NCBI GenBank assembly: GCA_013204155.1
Contig: JABMOK010000142.1
Location: 1 to 36,468, forward strand
From: Pseudohongiella sp.
GTDB lineage: Bacteria > Pseudomonadota > Gammaproteobacteria > Pseudomonadales > Pseudohongiellaceae
DNA: 36,468 nt
Direction of reading: 5' to 3'
Shown: positions 1-7,632 of the stretch, one piece after another
Position numbering within the stretch: position 1 is the stretch's first letter
Layout of the letters: each line of letters begins with the position of its first letter
Translations under genes and position numbers: made by a program
The notes under the pieces: model-generated
Databases searched by the model: none
Told to the model about the DNA's origin: nothing
The model's input: the letters and a program-made list of their open reading frames with translations, nothing else

Positions 1-499
1 CGAGATACTGTTCGCCAAATTTCTGTTCCAGATAAGATTCTTCTTTGGCGATGGCAATCCAATACACCAGTAGCGCCCCCGGAATAAAACTAATTAGAAT
101 CCAGAAGTTGTCGCTGGAAATACCAATTCCAATATTAAACAGGCAGAAACCGAAGTAAATTGGATTTCTGGACCAGGCGTAGAAACCCGTGGTAACTAGT
201 CTGGTAGTGGGCTTCCAGGGTTCGATCGCCGTCCCTTCCCGTTTGAAGGTGCCGCTTACCAGAATCGCGACTGCCAGGCCAAACAGGGTAATAGCAATAC
301 CGATTACTGCAAATGACTGGGGAACACCCATGGTAACTGGCCAGACCCTATCCAACCCGGCACCGGCGAAGATCAGCAGCACGAAAATAGCGGGCGGGGG
401 GAATTTTACCGCCGCTCCTTTCTTATCGAGATCCCCCTTGTCGGATCCCTTCTCTGGGGCTACAGTTTGATCTACTGCATTTGAATCTTCAGAGTTCAT
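1..499 (-). CDS. Isoprenylcysteine carboxyl methyltransferase (ICMT)-family membrane protein, 3' end cut by window edge
   Basis: Reading the minus strand from an ATG at 499 gives an uninterrupted frame of 166 codons that runs off the window, so the C-terminus is missing. A hydrophilic, charged N-terminus of about 32 residues is followed by hydrophobic segments (for example around AIFVLLIFAGAG and FAVIGIAITLFGLAVAILV). Near the end are the family signatures GFYAWSRNPIYFG (equivalent to the G-x-Y-x-x-x-R-N-P-x-Y cofactor motif) and EESYLEQKFGEQY. Members are integral membrane methyltransferases using S-adenosylmethionine, or related phospholipid methyltransferases; the substrate of bacterial versions is usually unknown. 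It is divergent from the universal stress protein gene across about 230 bp. The family call is firm, the substrate is not predictable. Confidence 0.85.
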   Translation of the reverse strand, partial: MNSEDSNAVDQTVAPEKGSDKGDLDKKGAAVKFPPPAIFVLLIFAGAGLDRVWPVTMGVPQSFAVIGIAITLFGLAVAILVSGTFKREGTAIEPWKPTTRLVTTGFYAWSRNPIYFGFCLFNIGIGISSDNFWILISFIPGALLVYWIAIAKEESYLEQKFGEQYL

Positions 500-500
500 C

Positions 501-554
501 GTGTTAACACCTCGATTGAGTGAAAAACCAGTAATAGCCGATAAATATTGGCTA
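501..554. promoter_or_regulatory. Inverted repeats between the divergent ICMT-like and uspE-like genes
   Basis: Two dyads lie in the divergent intergenic region. GTGTTAACAC at 501-510 is a perfect 10-bp palindrome directly upstream of the ICMT-like start codon. At 535-554, TAGCCGATA and TATTGGCTA form 9-bp arms, with one G.T-type mismatch, around an AA centre. Both have the size of transcription-factor sites, but no regulator family can be named from them. Confidence 0.3.
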
Positions 555-731
555 ACAATCTTCCAAAAAGGAAGTAATCATTGAAGTATTTTCTGTTTAC
601 ATGGAGATGCCTAGGCGGCACGGCAAGTGCAACTTGAATTTAAATAACACCCGTTAGTAAGGTTTGCCGATTGGGTCGAGGTATTTTTCGCCGATAGCGA
701 TTTAAAATGCATCCCTTGGAAGGAGAATAGT

Positions 732-1628
732 ATGGTTGTTGTCAACAAAATACTGGTAGTGCTGGACGTCTACAATGACTACCGTGACGATCCGGCTCAT
801 CAGCCGGCAGAAATCAAAAAGGCCCTGGCGCTAATCACCGATCGCCGCAAGGCAGAGTTATTCCTGCTTGGCTGTGGTTTTGAAGAGTTCTTACACGACA
901 GCTATTCAATCTTCAGCGAGGAAGCTGCGGAGCAACGTAAAGTGTTCTGCCGGGAAATGGAGCGCCGCCTGCAAGTCTTTGTCGATACGCTTAATACTCA
1001 GGGAATCAAAACAGACTACAGGGTGCATTGGACCTATCCCCGCTACGAGCAAATCGCCAAAGAAGCCAGAGAACTGGATGTCGACCTGGTGATTCAACAC
1101 ATCAATCTACGCAGCGCTCACCAGCGCCATAACCTCTCACACGATAGCTGGCAGCTGATAAAAACCTGCCGGCAGCCGCTGCTGTTAATCAAGGATAATG
1201 AGTGGCCCGAGGTACCCGTGGTGTTGGCGGCGGTGGACCCGGCTCATAGCCATCACAAGCCTGGAGGACTGGATTTCAACATTCTGAATACAGCAATCGA
1301 AACCAGCAATGCTCTGGGCGGCCGCTTGCATGTACTGCATGCCTACTCGGGGTCGGCGCGAGCTTTCGCTGACGCCGAATCGATTCGTAATGCGCACAGC
1401 GAGGCATTGGATGGATTATTAGCCAATTATGCTATTGCGGCGGATGACATCCACCTGATCGATGAAACACCAGTCAATGCCATTCTGCAAAGCCAGCAAG
1501 CCTTGCAAGCCAGTATTGTAGTCATTGGGGCGCTTTCTCGTTCGCGTATCGCGGAAGCCATTATTGGCAATACGGCTAACAAATTACTCGATTATGTAAA
1601 GTCAGACTTATACATAATCAGGCCCTAG
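732..1628 (+). CDS. uspE: Tandem-domain universal stress protein (UspE-like)
   Basis: The 298-residue product carries two Usp (adenine-nucleotide alpha-hydrolase-like) domains, roughly residues 5-155 and 160-298, the length and layout of UspE. The first begins NKILVVLDV, the normal first strand of the fold. The second ends with a G266-x-G279-N-T type segment (GALSRSRIAEAIIGNTANK), the nucleotide-binding loop of ATP-binding Usp domains; the first domain lacks a clear copy, as in UspE. A strong Shine-Dalgarno sequence (GGAAGGAGAA, 719-728) sits just before the ATG. Proteins of this type are cytoplasmic and linked to stress survival, motility and aggregation. It appears monocistronic; the next gene is on the other strand and convergent. 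The symbol is by architecture, not by orthology test. Confidence 0.85.
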   Translation: MVVVNKILVVLDVYNDYRDDPAHQPAEIKKALALITDRRKAELFLLGCGFEEFLHDSYSIFSEEAAEQRKVFCREMERRLQVFVDTLNTQGIKTDYRVHWTYPRYEQIAKEARELDVDLVIQHINLRSAHQRHNLSHDSWQLIKTCRQPLLLIKDNEWPEVPVVLAAVDPAHSHHKPGGLDFNILNTAIETSNALGGRLHVLHAYSGSARAFADAESIRNAHSEALDGLLANYAIAADDIHLIDETPVNAILQSQQALQASIVVIGALSRSRIAEAIIGNTANKLLDYVKSDLYIIRP

Positions 1629-1666
1629 TGTGCGCTGATCAGGGCGGGCCTGGCCCTTGTAAAACC

Positions 1667-2602
1667 TTAGCCCTGCAAAATCTCTCGAGGCGCTGGCGGC
1701 ATTTTAAAATGATAGATTTTGAGCCCCCGCTCTGGAAACTTGTCGGCAAATTCCACGGCGGCCTCGATAGTTCCAATATAACTGCCCCCCGGCACATGAC
1801 GTTCAAATTTCTCCAACAGAAAGTCTACATCCAGAAACGGGCTGTTAATCGTGGCGATAACATCGGCGCCCGGCGCACAGAGTCCCGACAATTTCTTTAG
1901 CACCGCCGGATAATTTACAGCCACATCGAAGCTGCCTCGCTGCCTGGTCGGCGGATCGATTATCAGCAGATCATAACGCCCAAACTGCTTGATCCTGCCC
2001 CAGGACTTAAACAGGTTGTGTGGAATCGACTTGACCTTGCGTAAATCCTGCGCGTTAAGTTGGTGATTCTGTTCTCCCCATTTAATGCTGGTTTTACTCA
2101 TATCTACATTCGTGACCCCACTCGCCCCACCAGCCATAGCCGCCACCGACAGGGAACAGGTATAGGCGAACAGATTCAATACGTTCTTGCCTTCACTGTG
2201 CACCCGCAACCATTGGCGCAAGGGATACATGTCGAGAAACAGGCCGGCGTTCTGCTGTGCGCCGGGATGTACCTCAAACAGTAAACCCTCTTCGTTGACG
2301 ACTGTTTCACGCAGCTTTTCCCCCCGCAACAACTCGGCCGGTGCACCTTTCTCATATCTCTTTTGTAATACCACCGACTCTACTTTTTTGGCGTGATCAG
2401 CAGCAAGGATCGCCTCAAGCAGGCTCGCTGGATCTGCAATTTCGCTGTAGGCAGTCACCAAGACCACCGGCTCAAACCAATCGATACAGATATGCTCCAG
2501 GCCCGGATGCAATTGTCCACGGCCATGAAAAATCCGCCGCGTGGCTAGATCTTTCGCGGAAAAGAAAGTGTTAATGGAGTCGTTGAGAACGGAGTCAATC
2601 AA
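1667..2602 (-). CDS. Class I SAM-dependent methyltransferase, RlmI/RlmK-like
   Basis: The product is 311 residues with a Rossmann-type methyltransferase domain. Motif I is NLFAYTC (143-149), followed by the acidic VD-M-S-K strand end (D167) and a DPP catalytic motif (IDPPTRQRGSF, D216-P217-P218). This layout matches the C-terminal domain of 23S rRNA cytosine methyltransferases such as RlmI and RlmK-L, and the PF10672-type SAM methyltransferases, which act on rRNA bases in the cytoplasm. It lacks an N-terminal PUA domain, so it is shorter than RlmI (about 396 residues). The start appears to be TTG at 2602, with AGGGA about eight bases upstream; no in-frame ATG lies nearby. The target base is not predictable. 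An IS relic lies directly upstream. Confidence 0.8.
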   Translation of the reverse strand: MIDSVLNDSINTFFSAKDLATRRIFHGRGQLHPGLEHICIDWFEPVVLVTAYSEIADPASLLEAILAADHAKKVESVVLQKRYEKGAPAELLRGEKLRETVVNEEGLLFEVHPGAQQNAGLFLDMYPLRQWLRVHSEGKNVLNLFAYTCSLSVAAMAGGASGVTNVDMSKTSIKWGEQNHQLNAQDLRKVKSIPHNLFKSWGRIKQFGRYDLLIIDPPTRQRGSFDVAVNYPAVLKKLSGLCAPGADVIATINSPFLDVDFLLEKFERHVPGGSYIGTIEAAVEFADKFPERGLKIYHFKMPPAPREILQG

Positions 2603-2652
2603 AATGTAATTCCCTGGTAGATATTTCTGACGAGCAACAACAATAGTTTCGT

Positions 2653-2795
2653 TGGACTTCCCATACTTTGCCAGACACCAAATAGCGTTAAAATGTAACT
2701 CTATGAGAGGGGTTTATGAAAGGCAAACAGTACACAGAAGCATTCAAGATCGAAGCGCTAAAGCCAGTCCTGAGTGGTGCTATTCCGTTGCTTCG
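2653..2795 (+). pseudogene. IS3-family insertion-sequence relic: left end plus decayed orfA start
   Basis: From 2716 the plus strand reads MKGKQYTEAFKIEALKPV, the typical N-terminus of an IS3-family OrfA transposase protein (MKGKRYT-x-EFKIEA-x-KQV). One frame over, homology continues as PEWCYSVASLF against the usual TERGYSVAEV-type segment, so there is a frameshift near 2769. A TGGACTTCCC sequence at about 2653 resembles an IS3-type left end beginning with TG. Homology stops at about 2795, exactly where the convergent amidohydrolase reading frame ends. The helix-turn-helix remainder, OrfB and the right end are missing, so the fragment is inactive. The left boundary is inferred; the orfA identity is fairly secure. 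Confidence 0.65.
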
Positions 2796-4067
2796 CTATT
2801 CTGCAACACGATTGCCAGCTATCCAGACACTTTCAATAGACTTGCTGTTTTCGATGTTCTCCGCAGGATTAGCCCCCAATACCAGCAGATCTCCCCACTT
2901 GCCCGGCTCCAGTGTACCCACATCTCTCGCACCGATGCAGTCGGCCGCAACGCCGGTAGAGGCACGAATCGCATCGATAGGACTCAAGCCGGCTTCCACC
3001 ATCATGTGCATTTCCATGTGCACGAAGTAGCCCTGAAATCTGGCCGGGGGCCCTGAGTCCGTGCCCATCGCAATCTTTACACCGCTCGCATTGAGGACAT
3101 TGATATTTGCCATGGCAACATCCAGTGCAATTTTGTACTGCTGGGCGGAGCTACTATTGCGCATGCGAGACTGCCGCTCTGGACTCCTCAGCTGCTGCAA
3201 AACAACCGGGTCAGCTTCTTGCAGGAAATAGGGATCAGAAAAAAACCCCGGTTCGCTTTCATACACGAAAGTCGAAACCTCACGTGTCAGCGTCGGGATA
3301 TAGCAAACGTCTTTGCTCTTAAGCAGATTGATAAACTCACTATCGACCGGCAAATCTCGCACACTGTGCGCCACTAAGTCTGCGCCCGAATTAAGAATGT
3401 ATTTGGCATCATCCAGATAAAAAAGATGCACCGCTACCGGCAGCCGTCGAATATGTGCCTGATCCACCAAGGCGTCGAACAAATTCTTCGGCATTTTTTC
3501 CGTAGCACCAAGATTGTCATCCATTCTGACCTTGATGAAGTTTGCCCCCCTGTCTGCATTGCGATTGACTTCGGCACGAATAGCCTCCTCGCTGTCACCG
3601 ACCACCACACTGCCCGAGACCAGTAGTCGTGCCCGGTCCAGAGCTTGATCGTATTGGCTATTGCGCAGCGCAAACCCCTCCTCTTCATCACCGCCCAGAC
3701 TGTTGACCGTGGTTATGCCATAGCGCGCATACAGTGAGAGTTGGCGTAATAGATTATCGGTGTTGTATTCACCACCGCTCAAGCCGAGCGTGTCACCTAC
3801 GTGACCGTGGGAATTAATCAGGCCGGGCATAATGGTCTTGCCGCTAACATTGATTTGTCGCGCACCTTCGGGAATAGTCACCGCGCTGCGAGGACCTACG
3901 GTTCTAATACGGCCATCGGTGATGACTACCACGCCGTCCTCGATCGGTTCCGCCGCCGTGCCATCAATGATTCGCGCACCGACAAATGCCAGGCTGCCTT
4001 CATTCGCCATCGCCGGGAGGCTGAATACTGTCAGCAGAGCCAGCAAGCTTATTATTGTGCTTCTCAT
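2796..4067 (-). CDS. Secreted metal-dependent amidohydrolase (imidazolonepropionase/prolidase-like)
   Basis: I place the start at the ATG at 4067 because GGAGGAAAAAATC precedes it and it opens a signal peptide (MRSTIISLLALLTVFSLPAMA); an upstream in-frame ATG at 4106 would bury it. The mature enzyme of about 400 residues shows the amidohydrolase superfamily residues: H87-x-H89 (INSHGHVGD), a lysine suited to carbamylation (FIKV, K179), H214, H234 (LVAHS) and the metal-binding D337 (MGTDSG). The N- and C-terminal strands form the usual small beta-sandwich (PGKWGDLLVL near the C-terminus). Such enzymes hydrolyse C-N bonds in cyclic amides, dipeptides or related compounds; the substrate here is unknown. 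Its last codons abut an IS3 relic, so the natural C-terminus may have been altered. A DUF2835 gene lies upstream on the same strand. Confidence 0.85.
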   Translation of the reverse strand: MRSTIISLLALLTVFSLPAMANEGSLAFVGARIIDGTAAEPIEDGVVVITDGRIRTVGPRSAVTIPEGARQINVSGKTIMPGLINSHGHVGDTLGLSGGEYNTDNLLRQLSLYARYGITTVNSLGGDEEEGFALRNSQYDQALDRARLLVSGSVVVGDSEEAIRAEVNRNADRGANFIKVRMDDNLGATEKMPKNLFDALVDQAHIRRLPVAVHLFYLDDAKYILNSGADLVAHSVRDLPVDSEFINLLKSKDVCYIPTLTREVSTFVYESEPGFFSDPYFLQEADPVVLQQLRSPERQSRMRNSSSAQQYKIALDVAMANINVLNASGVKIAMGTDSGPPARFQGYFVHMEMHMMVEAGLSPIDAIRASTGVAADCIGARDVGTLEPGKWGDLLVLGANPAENIENSKSIESVWIAGNRVAE

Positions 4068-4193
4068 GATTTTTTCCTCCTGCAAGGCATTGGAGAGGAT
4101 TCCCATAAAAAAAGCAATAGAGGCTTGAGAAAGGAAGCTAGGCCCTGGCCTGCGAGTACCCAGTGCAAGATTGTAATACTGCAGAGGGATATT

Positions 4194-4439
4194 CTATTCA
4201 GCGTTTATCTGTATAACCCTTATCAGTTTATTATTTTCATCGAACTGAATTTCAAAGGTGCCAAAAATACCCTCATGGGTGAGAAAACTTCGGATCGCGC
4301 CGGCTGGAAATCTGATGCTCTTGTTGTCTTCGGAGTGCACCATGATGTCCCGAGCCACTCCCTGATAAAAGGCCAGATACTTCTCTGCCGATATGGCCAG
4401 TTGAAAACGGATACGACGTGGTGAATCTTTGCTATTCAT
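4194..4439 (-). CDS. DUF2835 family protein
   Basis: This 81-residue acidic protein has no signal peptide or membrane segment. The pattern YLAFYQGVARDIMVHSEDN, then RFPAGAIRSFLTHEGIFG, then a closing FDENNKLI is the characteristic profile of the DUF2835 family, small proteins of about 70-80 residues found mainly in Gammaproteobacteria. Their function is unknown. The start is ATG at 4437-4439 with no obvious Shine-Dalgarno sequence. It lies 126 bp upstream of the amidohydrolase on the same strand, too far to claim an operon. Confidence 0.8.
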   Translation of the reverse strand: MNSKDSPRRIRFQLAISAEKYLAFYQGVARDIMVHSEDNKSIRFPAGAIRSFLTHEGIFGTFEIQFDENNKLIRVIQINAE

Positions 4440-4667
4440 ATTGCGCGCGATTTATCGGTAGCGATAATCCATTCGACTAGGATTGTTAAACCATTCAAAC
4501 TATTTGAAAAACCAGCAGCACGATTCTAGCGCAGCCCGGGCTTGCGGGATAGAGCCATAACAAGGCGCGTTGTCGGCCGCTAAACCAAGCCAACAGGAAT
4601 CAGACTGAATCCGTCAGAGCAACGGCTATAGGTCGCCGAGCCGATTTTCGTAACCACGCAAGTGAAA

Positions 4668-4702
4668 ACAAAAAAGCGGCTGATTTGTACAAAATCAGCC
4701 GC
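4668..4702 (-). terminator. Rho-independent terminator of the cytochrome-PHM operon
   Basis: GCGGCTGATTT (4676-4686) and AAATCAGCCGC (4692-4702) form a perfect 11-bp stem with a 5-base loop. On the minus strand it is followed directly by TTTTTTGTTTT. It lies 55 bp after the stop of the minus-strand gene ending at 4757, the right place for an intrinsic terminator. Confidence 0.9.
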
Positions 4703-4756
4703 CAGTCATTCACGATCACTTTATTTTTTATTAGGCTACATGGAGGAGGAGGATGC

Positions 4757-5764
4757 CTATTTTTTTGGCCAAGGCAATACATTAACCTCAACATATTGAT
4801 CGTGAAACAAACCGCCGTCATCGGCCCGGCCCCATAACATGTACTGGCCTGGCTCATCAAACGTTACGCTGACTTCGTACATGCCATCTTCCGGCACAGT
4901 AGGAGGTGTCCAAATCGATCCCCAGGGAGAGTTGGCCGATGCGCGTGTATCTTCCCAAGGCTTCACTTGAGGTGGATCGAAAGTCACATCCGCATCGCCT
5001 CGGTATATATTCCATGACAGATACAGACCATTGGTTTTCCCCACTGTCACCTTGGAAGGCTTACGCATCATACGCGCGCGCATTTTTTCCTCGGCACTAA
5101 GCTGCGGTGCCGCTGAAGCACCACCTTCACCACTGGCAGCCGCTGCCAACCGCAAGGCATCACCTCGAGGTTTGGGCAAGCCATCATCTGTTACCTGTGT
5201 TCTTACCAGCAGCGGTTCACCAACACGCACGGTGCGCCGGGTATCACCGATAACTTTTGCCACGGGTGGGAGATTAGCTCTGGATTCGGGACTACTGGTG
5301 CCAGCACCCAGTGAGCCGGTCTCAGAGGCGATAATCATATTATCAATGGTGTAATCGGTCGCCATGGTGGCGTAAGCCGTTCTTTTGACTCCGTTGGGAG
5401 AGATCACGGTCCATGTCAGCTCTCTATCACCCCAATCCTCAGGCACGACTACCTCGAAGGTAAAGCGATTACGCCTCGGCAGGAAGCGAGTAGGCTGACC
5501 TCGATCCTTGTCACCGGGAGAGAAGAAGTTATTATCGCCGACGTGAATGTTCGGTACCTCTTCCCAATTTTCGTTGAAGTAGCCAAAAACGAAGGTGACA
5601 GTGCCATCATCGTTTCGGCGCCAGCCTTCGTAGGCCGGCTCAATATGCTGACCCGAGCGATAGCTTAGTTGAGCCTGCGCCAATGGAATCAAGCTGATGT
5701 TGATTAGTATCAGGCCCAGACTCAGGCTCAATAATTTTCGTAGATTACTTGTTAGAGTTACCAT
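4757..5764 (-). CDS. Exported protein of unknown function, partner of the cytochrome-PHM protein
   Basis: The 335-residue product begins with a signal peptide (hydrophobic LLSLSLGLILINISLIPL, cleavage probably after AQA near residue 31). The mature part is rich in beta-prone, aromatic stretches (FVFGYFNENWEEVPNIHVG, ending with GQYMLWGRADDGGLF), which suggests beta-sandwich domains. Residues about 205-240 are a low-complexity Ala/Gly/Glu/Arg-rich linker. No cysteines or haem motifs are visible. It follows the upstream gene by two bases, with AGGGAG inside the upstream gene's end as its ribosome binding site, so the two are almost certainly co-translated. A terminator follows. I do not recognise the family; a periplasmic accessory or binding subunit for its partner is the contextual guess. 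Confidence 0.75.
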   Translation of the reverse strand: MVTLTSNLRKLLSLSLGLILINISLIPLAQAQLSYRSGQHIEPAYEGWRRNDDGTVTFVFGYFNENWEEVPNIHVGDNNFFSPGDKDRGQPTRFLPRRNRFTFEVVVPEDWGDRELTWTVISPNGVKRTAYATMATDYTIDNMIIASETGSLGAGTSSPESRANLPPVAKVIGDTRRTVRVGEPLLVRTQVTDDGLPKPRGDALRLAAAASGEGGASAAPQLSAEEKMRARMMRKPSKVTVGKTNGLYLSWNIYRGDADVTFDPPQVKPWEDTRASANSPWGSIWTPPTVPEDGMYEVSVTFDEPGQYMLWGRADDGGLFHDQYVEVNVLPWPKK

Positions 5765-5766
5765 GA

Positions 5767-7218
5767 CTAGTTAGCTCCCTGTAGGGCGACTTCATTGCTG
5801 AGCTCGTCATCACTAGCTTCAGCCACAGGTGCAACCAGCGGCGCCAGACACAGCGGACAACCTATGACGTGATCGTTGGGCCCAAGGTGCAGCTTGTTAC
5901 GACGCTTTTCCATTTCCTCGAAAAATTGATCATCGGTCATGCTCACACGAATACCCAGATCGATAAACATATTGGTCACCGAACGATTACCGGAACCCTG
6001 CCAGTTTCGTGGATCAGGCACGTTGAAATTACTTTCGGTGTTATTGAAATAGCCTACGATGTGCAGGATGGTGCCCTTCGGCAACAGTGGCGCATAGTCA
6101 TCTTCGTAGGGATAGCCTCGCACCCAGTTGTGGTCATAGCCCACACAGGACAGTGTTTCCACGGTGTAGCCCCAAATCGCTTCCAGGCACATACGCTCGC
6201 CGGGAGCGTGTAGATGTGGCTCAAAAGTGATGACCTTGGTGTGCTCTTCCAATACGGAGTAGGCATGTAATTCCTGGTCAGTCTGGCCGCCAGCAATACT
6301 GATATCTACGCCATTGCCAAGACCGATGCGAGAGTTTTTAAACTTCGGCTCGTAGCCCACTGGATGGAAGCGAAAACCGATTTCCAGATGACCGGTGGTA
6401 TCGCGACCATTGGAGTGCATATGCACAGAGTCGGTAACGAAAGAGGATCCGGCTCGCAACAACCGACCCCCATCGGGATCGAAAATGTCGCCATTACGGC
6501 CCACTTCATGCACTGGCCAGGAGGTGGTAGTGTCCGCTCCCGTATTAACACCGGCTTCATCCAGTATCTGAGTACTCCAGATCATGTGGTGAAATATGAA
6601 CAATCCGCCCACAGTATCGCCGGCGCCACCGTCACCCACATCATTAACTTCGACAATTTCAACGGACTTGACGTAGCGATCTTGCGTGAGTCCCACTGCA
6701 ACCCTGGGAACCTCGCCCCACCAGTCAGGTGTGCCCGCTAATTTGGTAAAATCCGTAGTAGTAACTACCAGATCCGGTTCACCCAAGCCCCATTTGATGC
6801 TGTCATCGAATGCCAGAGGCGCAGGAGCGTCGGCTAGATTACCTTCCGGTGTACCGCTTCGTGCCCAGGTAGATATTGCGGCTATTTCTTCCTCGCTGAG
6901 GGAAGGATCGCTTTTGTAATGCTGAATGCCGATGTCCTTCTCCATATACCAGGGCGGCATGGCACCGGCACGATCCCGAAGGCCCGTCTTGTATTCAATC
7001 AAGCCAGCAAAAGGGGCAACCTGGTCATAGGTCACCAAGGGCATCGGCGCCACACCACCCACTCGGTGGCAATTTTGACAGCTGCGCTGCAGGATCGGCT
7101 CGATATCCTTGTGAAAGCTTACTTCCTGAGCCAGCGTTAACGGCGATAACAACACCGTGGCGGCTGCCAGTGATAAGCCTTTGATAATAGAAGTTTTAGT
7201 TCCCATGAGAATCACCAT
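5767..7218 (-). CDS. Exported c-type haem protein fused to a PHM-like (copper type II monooxygenase-like) domain
   Basis: The 483-residue product has a signal peptide (to about residue 30) followed by a small c-type cytochrome domain: CQNCH at 47-51 for haem attachment and a candidate distal methionine in MPPW (M87). The rest resembles the peptidylglycine alpha-hydroxylating monooxygenase/dopamine beta-hydroxylase jelly-roll pair: His pair FHHM (210-211), HMH (266-268), HLH in EPHLHAPGERM (335-337) and a later methionine (VTNMFIDLG, M417). In PHM the analogous HH, HxH and Met bind two copper ions. A CPLC motif lies near the C-terminus (454-457). An alternative ATG at residue 5 is possible. 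It is first in a two-gene operon with the exported protein starting at 5764, and divergent from the hybrid kinase. A copper-dependent oxygenase fed by its own cytochrome is plausible; activity is inferred. Confidence 0.75.
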   Translation of the reverse strand: MVILMGTKTSIIKGLSLAAATVLLSPLTLAQEVSFHKDIEPILQRSCQNCHRVGGVAPMPLVTYDQVAPFAGLIEYKTGLRDRAGAMPPWYMEKDIGIQHYKSDPSLSEEEIAAISTWARSGTPEGNLADAPAPLAFDDSIKWGLGEPDLVVTTTDFTKLAGTPDWWGEVPRVAVGLTQDRYVKSVEIVEVNDVGDGGAGDTVGGLFIFHHMIWSTQILDEAGVNTGADTTTSWPVHEVGRNGDIFDPDGGRLLRAGSSFVTDSVHMHSNGRDTTGHLEIGFRFHPVGYEPKFKNSRIGLGNGVDISIAGGQTDQELHAYSVLEEHTKVITFEPHLHAPGERMCLEAIWGYTVETLSCVGYDHNWVRGYPYEDDYAPLLPKGTILHIVGYFNNTESNFNVPDPRNWQGSGNRSVTNMFIDLGIRVSMTDDQFFEEMEKRRNKLHLGPNDHVIGCPLCLAPLVAPVAEASDDELSNEVALQGAN

Positions 7219-7632
7219 TTAATCTGCATGTCACGCCGCATGGACGTGCCAAGGTTTAGTATCAGTTCAGGCTGTAATAGCCCCTCAAGCATTCCTCTCA
7301 TTAGCCGTACTATTTAAAGCTGGCAAAGAGGCAGGGCCAATCCTAGTTGAAGGTGGCCGTGCAGAATAGTAGAAAAGCTGTTCTCAGCCATCTATTCGCT
7401 ATCAATTTGAGCTAGATCAATTTAGGTGAAATTAAGGCGAATATTCAGCAATGGCGCGGCCTGCACCACGAAACAGGCGAAGCTGTGACAGACTGAAACA
7501 GGCCCCCGAACATAATCTCAGGTGCCTGGTAAACCTCCCTTATTTGCCCCTAATAAGGGCTCTAAATTTGTAGGTTTATTATATATAATGGGCTGCTAGA
7601 CTCAGCAGAAAGTGATTAATTGAGATAACACG
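7219..7632. other. Divergent intergenic region between the cytochrome-PHM operon and the hybrid kinase
   Basis: This 414-bp stretch contains no convincing gene. It must hold the promoters of both divergent units. Visible signals are an 8-bp inverted repeat at 7537-7559 and a TATAAT hexamer at 7584-7589 oriented toward the kinase, without a good -35 at normal spacing. No tRNA or structured RNA was recognised. Confidence 0.6.
7537..7559. promoter_or_regulatory. Inverted repeat upstream of the hybrid kinase
   Basis: CCCTTATT (7537-7544) and AATAAGGG (7552-7559) are perfect 8-bp arms around a 7-base centre. No T-run follows, so it is not a typical terminator. It lies 25 bp before a TATAAT hexamer (7584-7589), which makes an operator or activator site the better reading. 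Confidence 0.35.

Noticed and set aside
2652-3056. 134-codon plus-strand frame resembling a protein with a transposase-like start
   Set aside because: It joins a short frameshifted IS3 relic to antisense sequence of the amidohydrolase; only the relic part has meaning.
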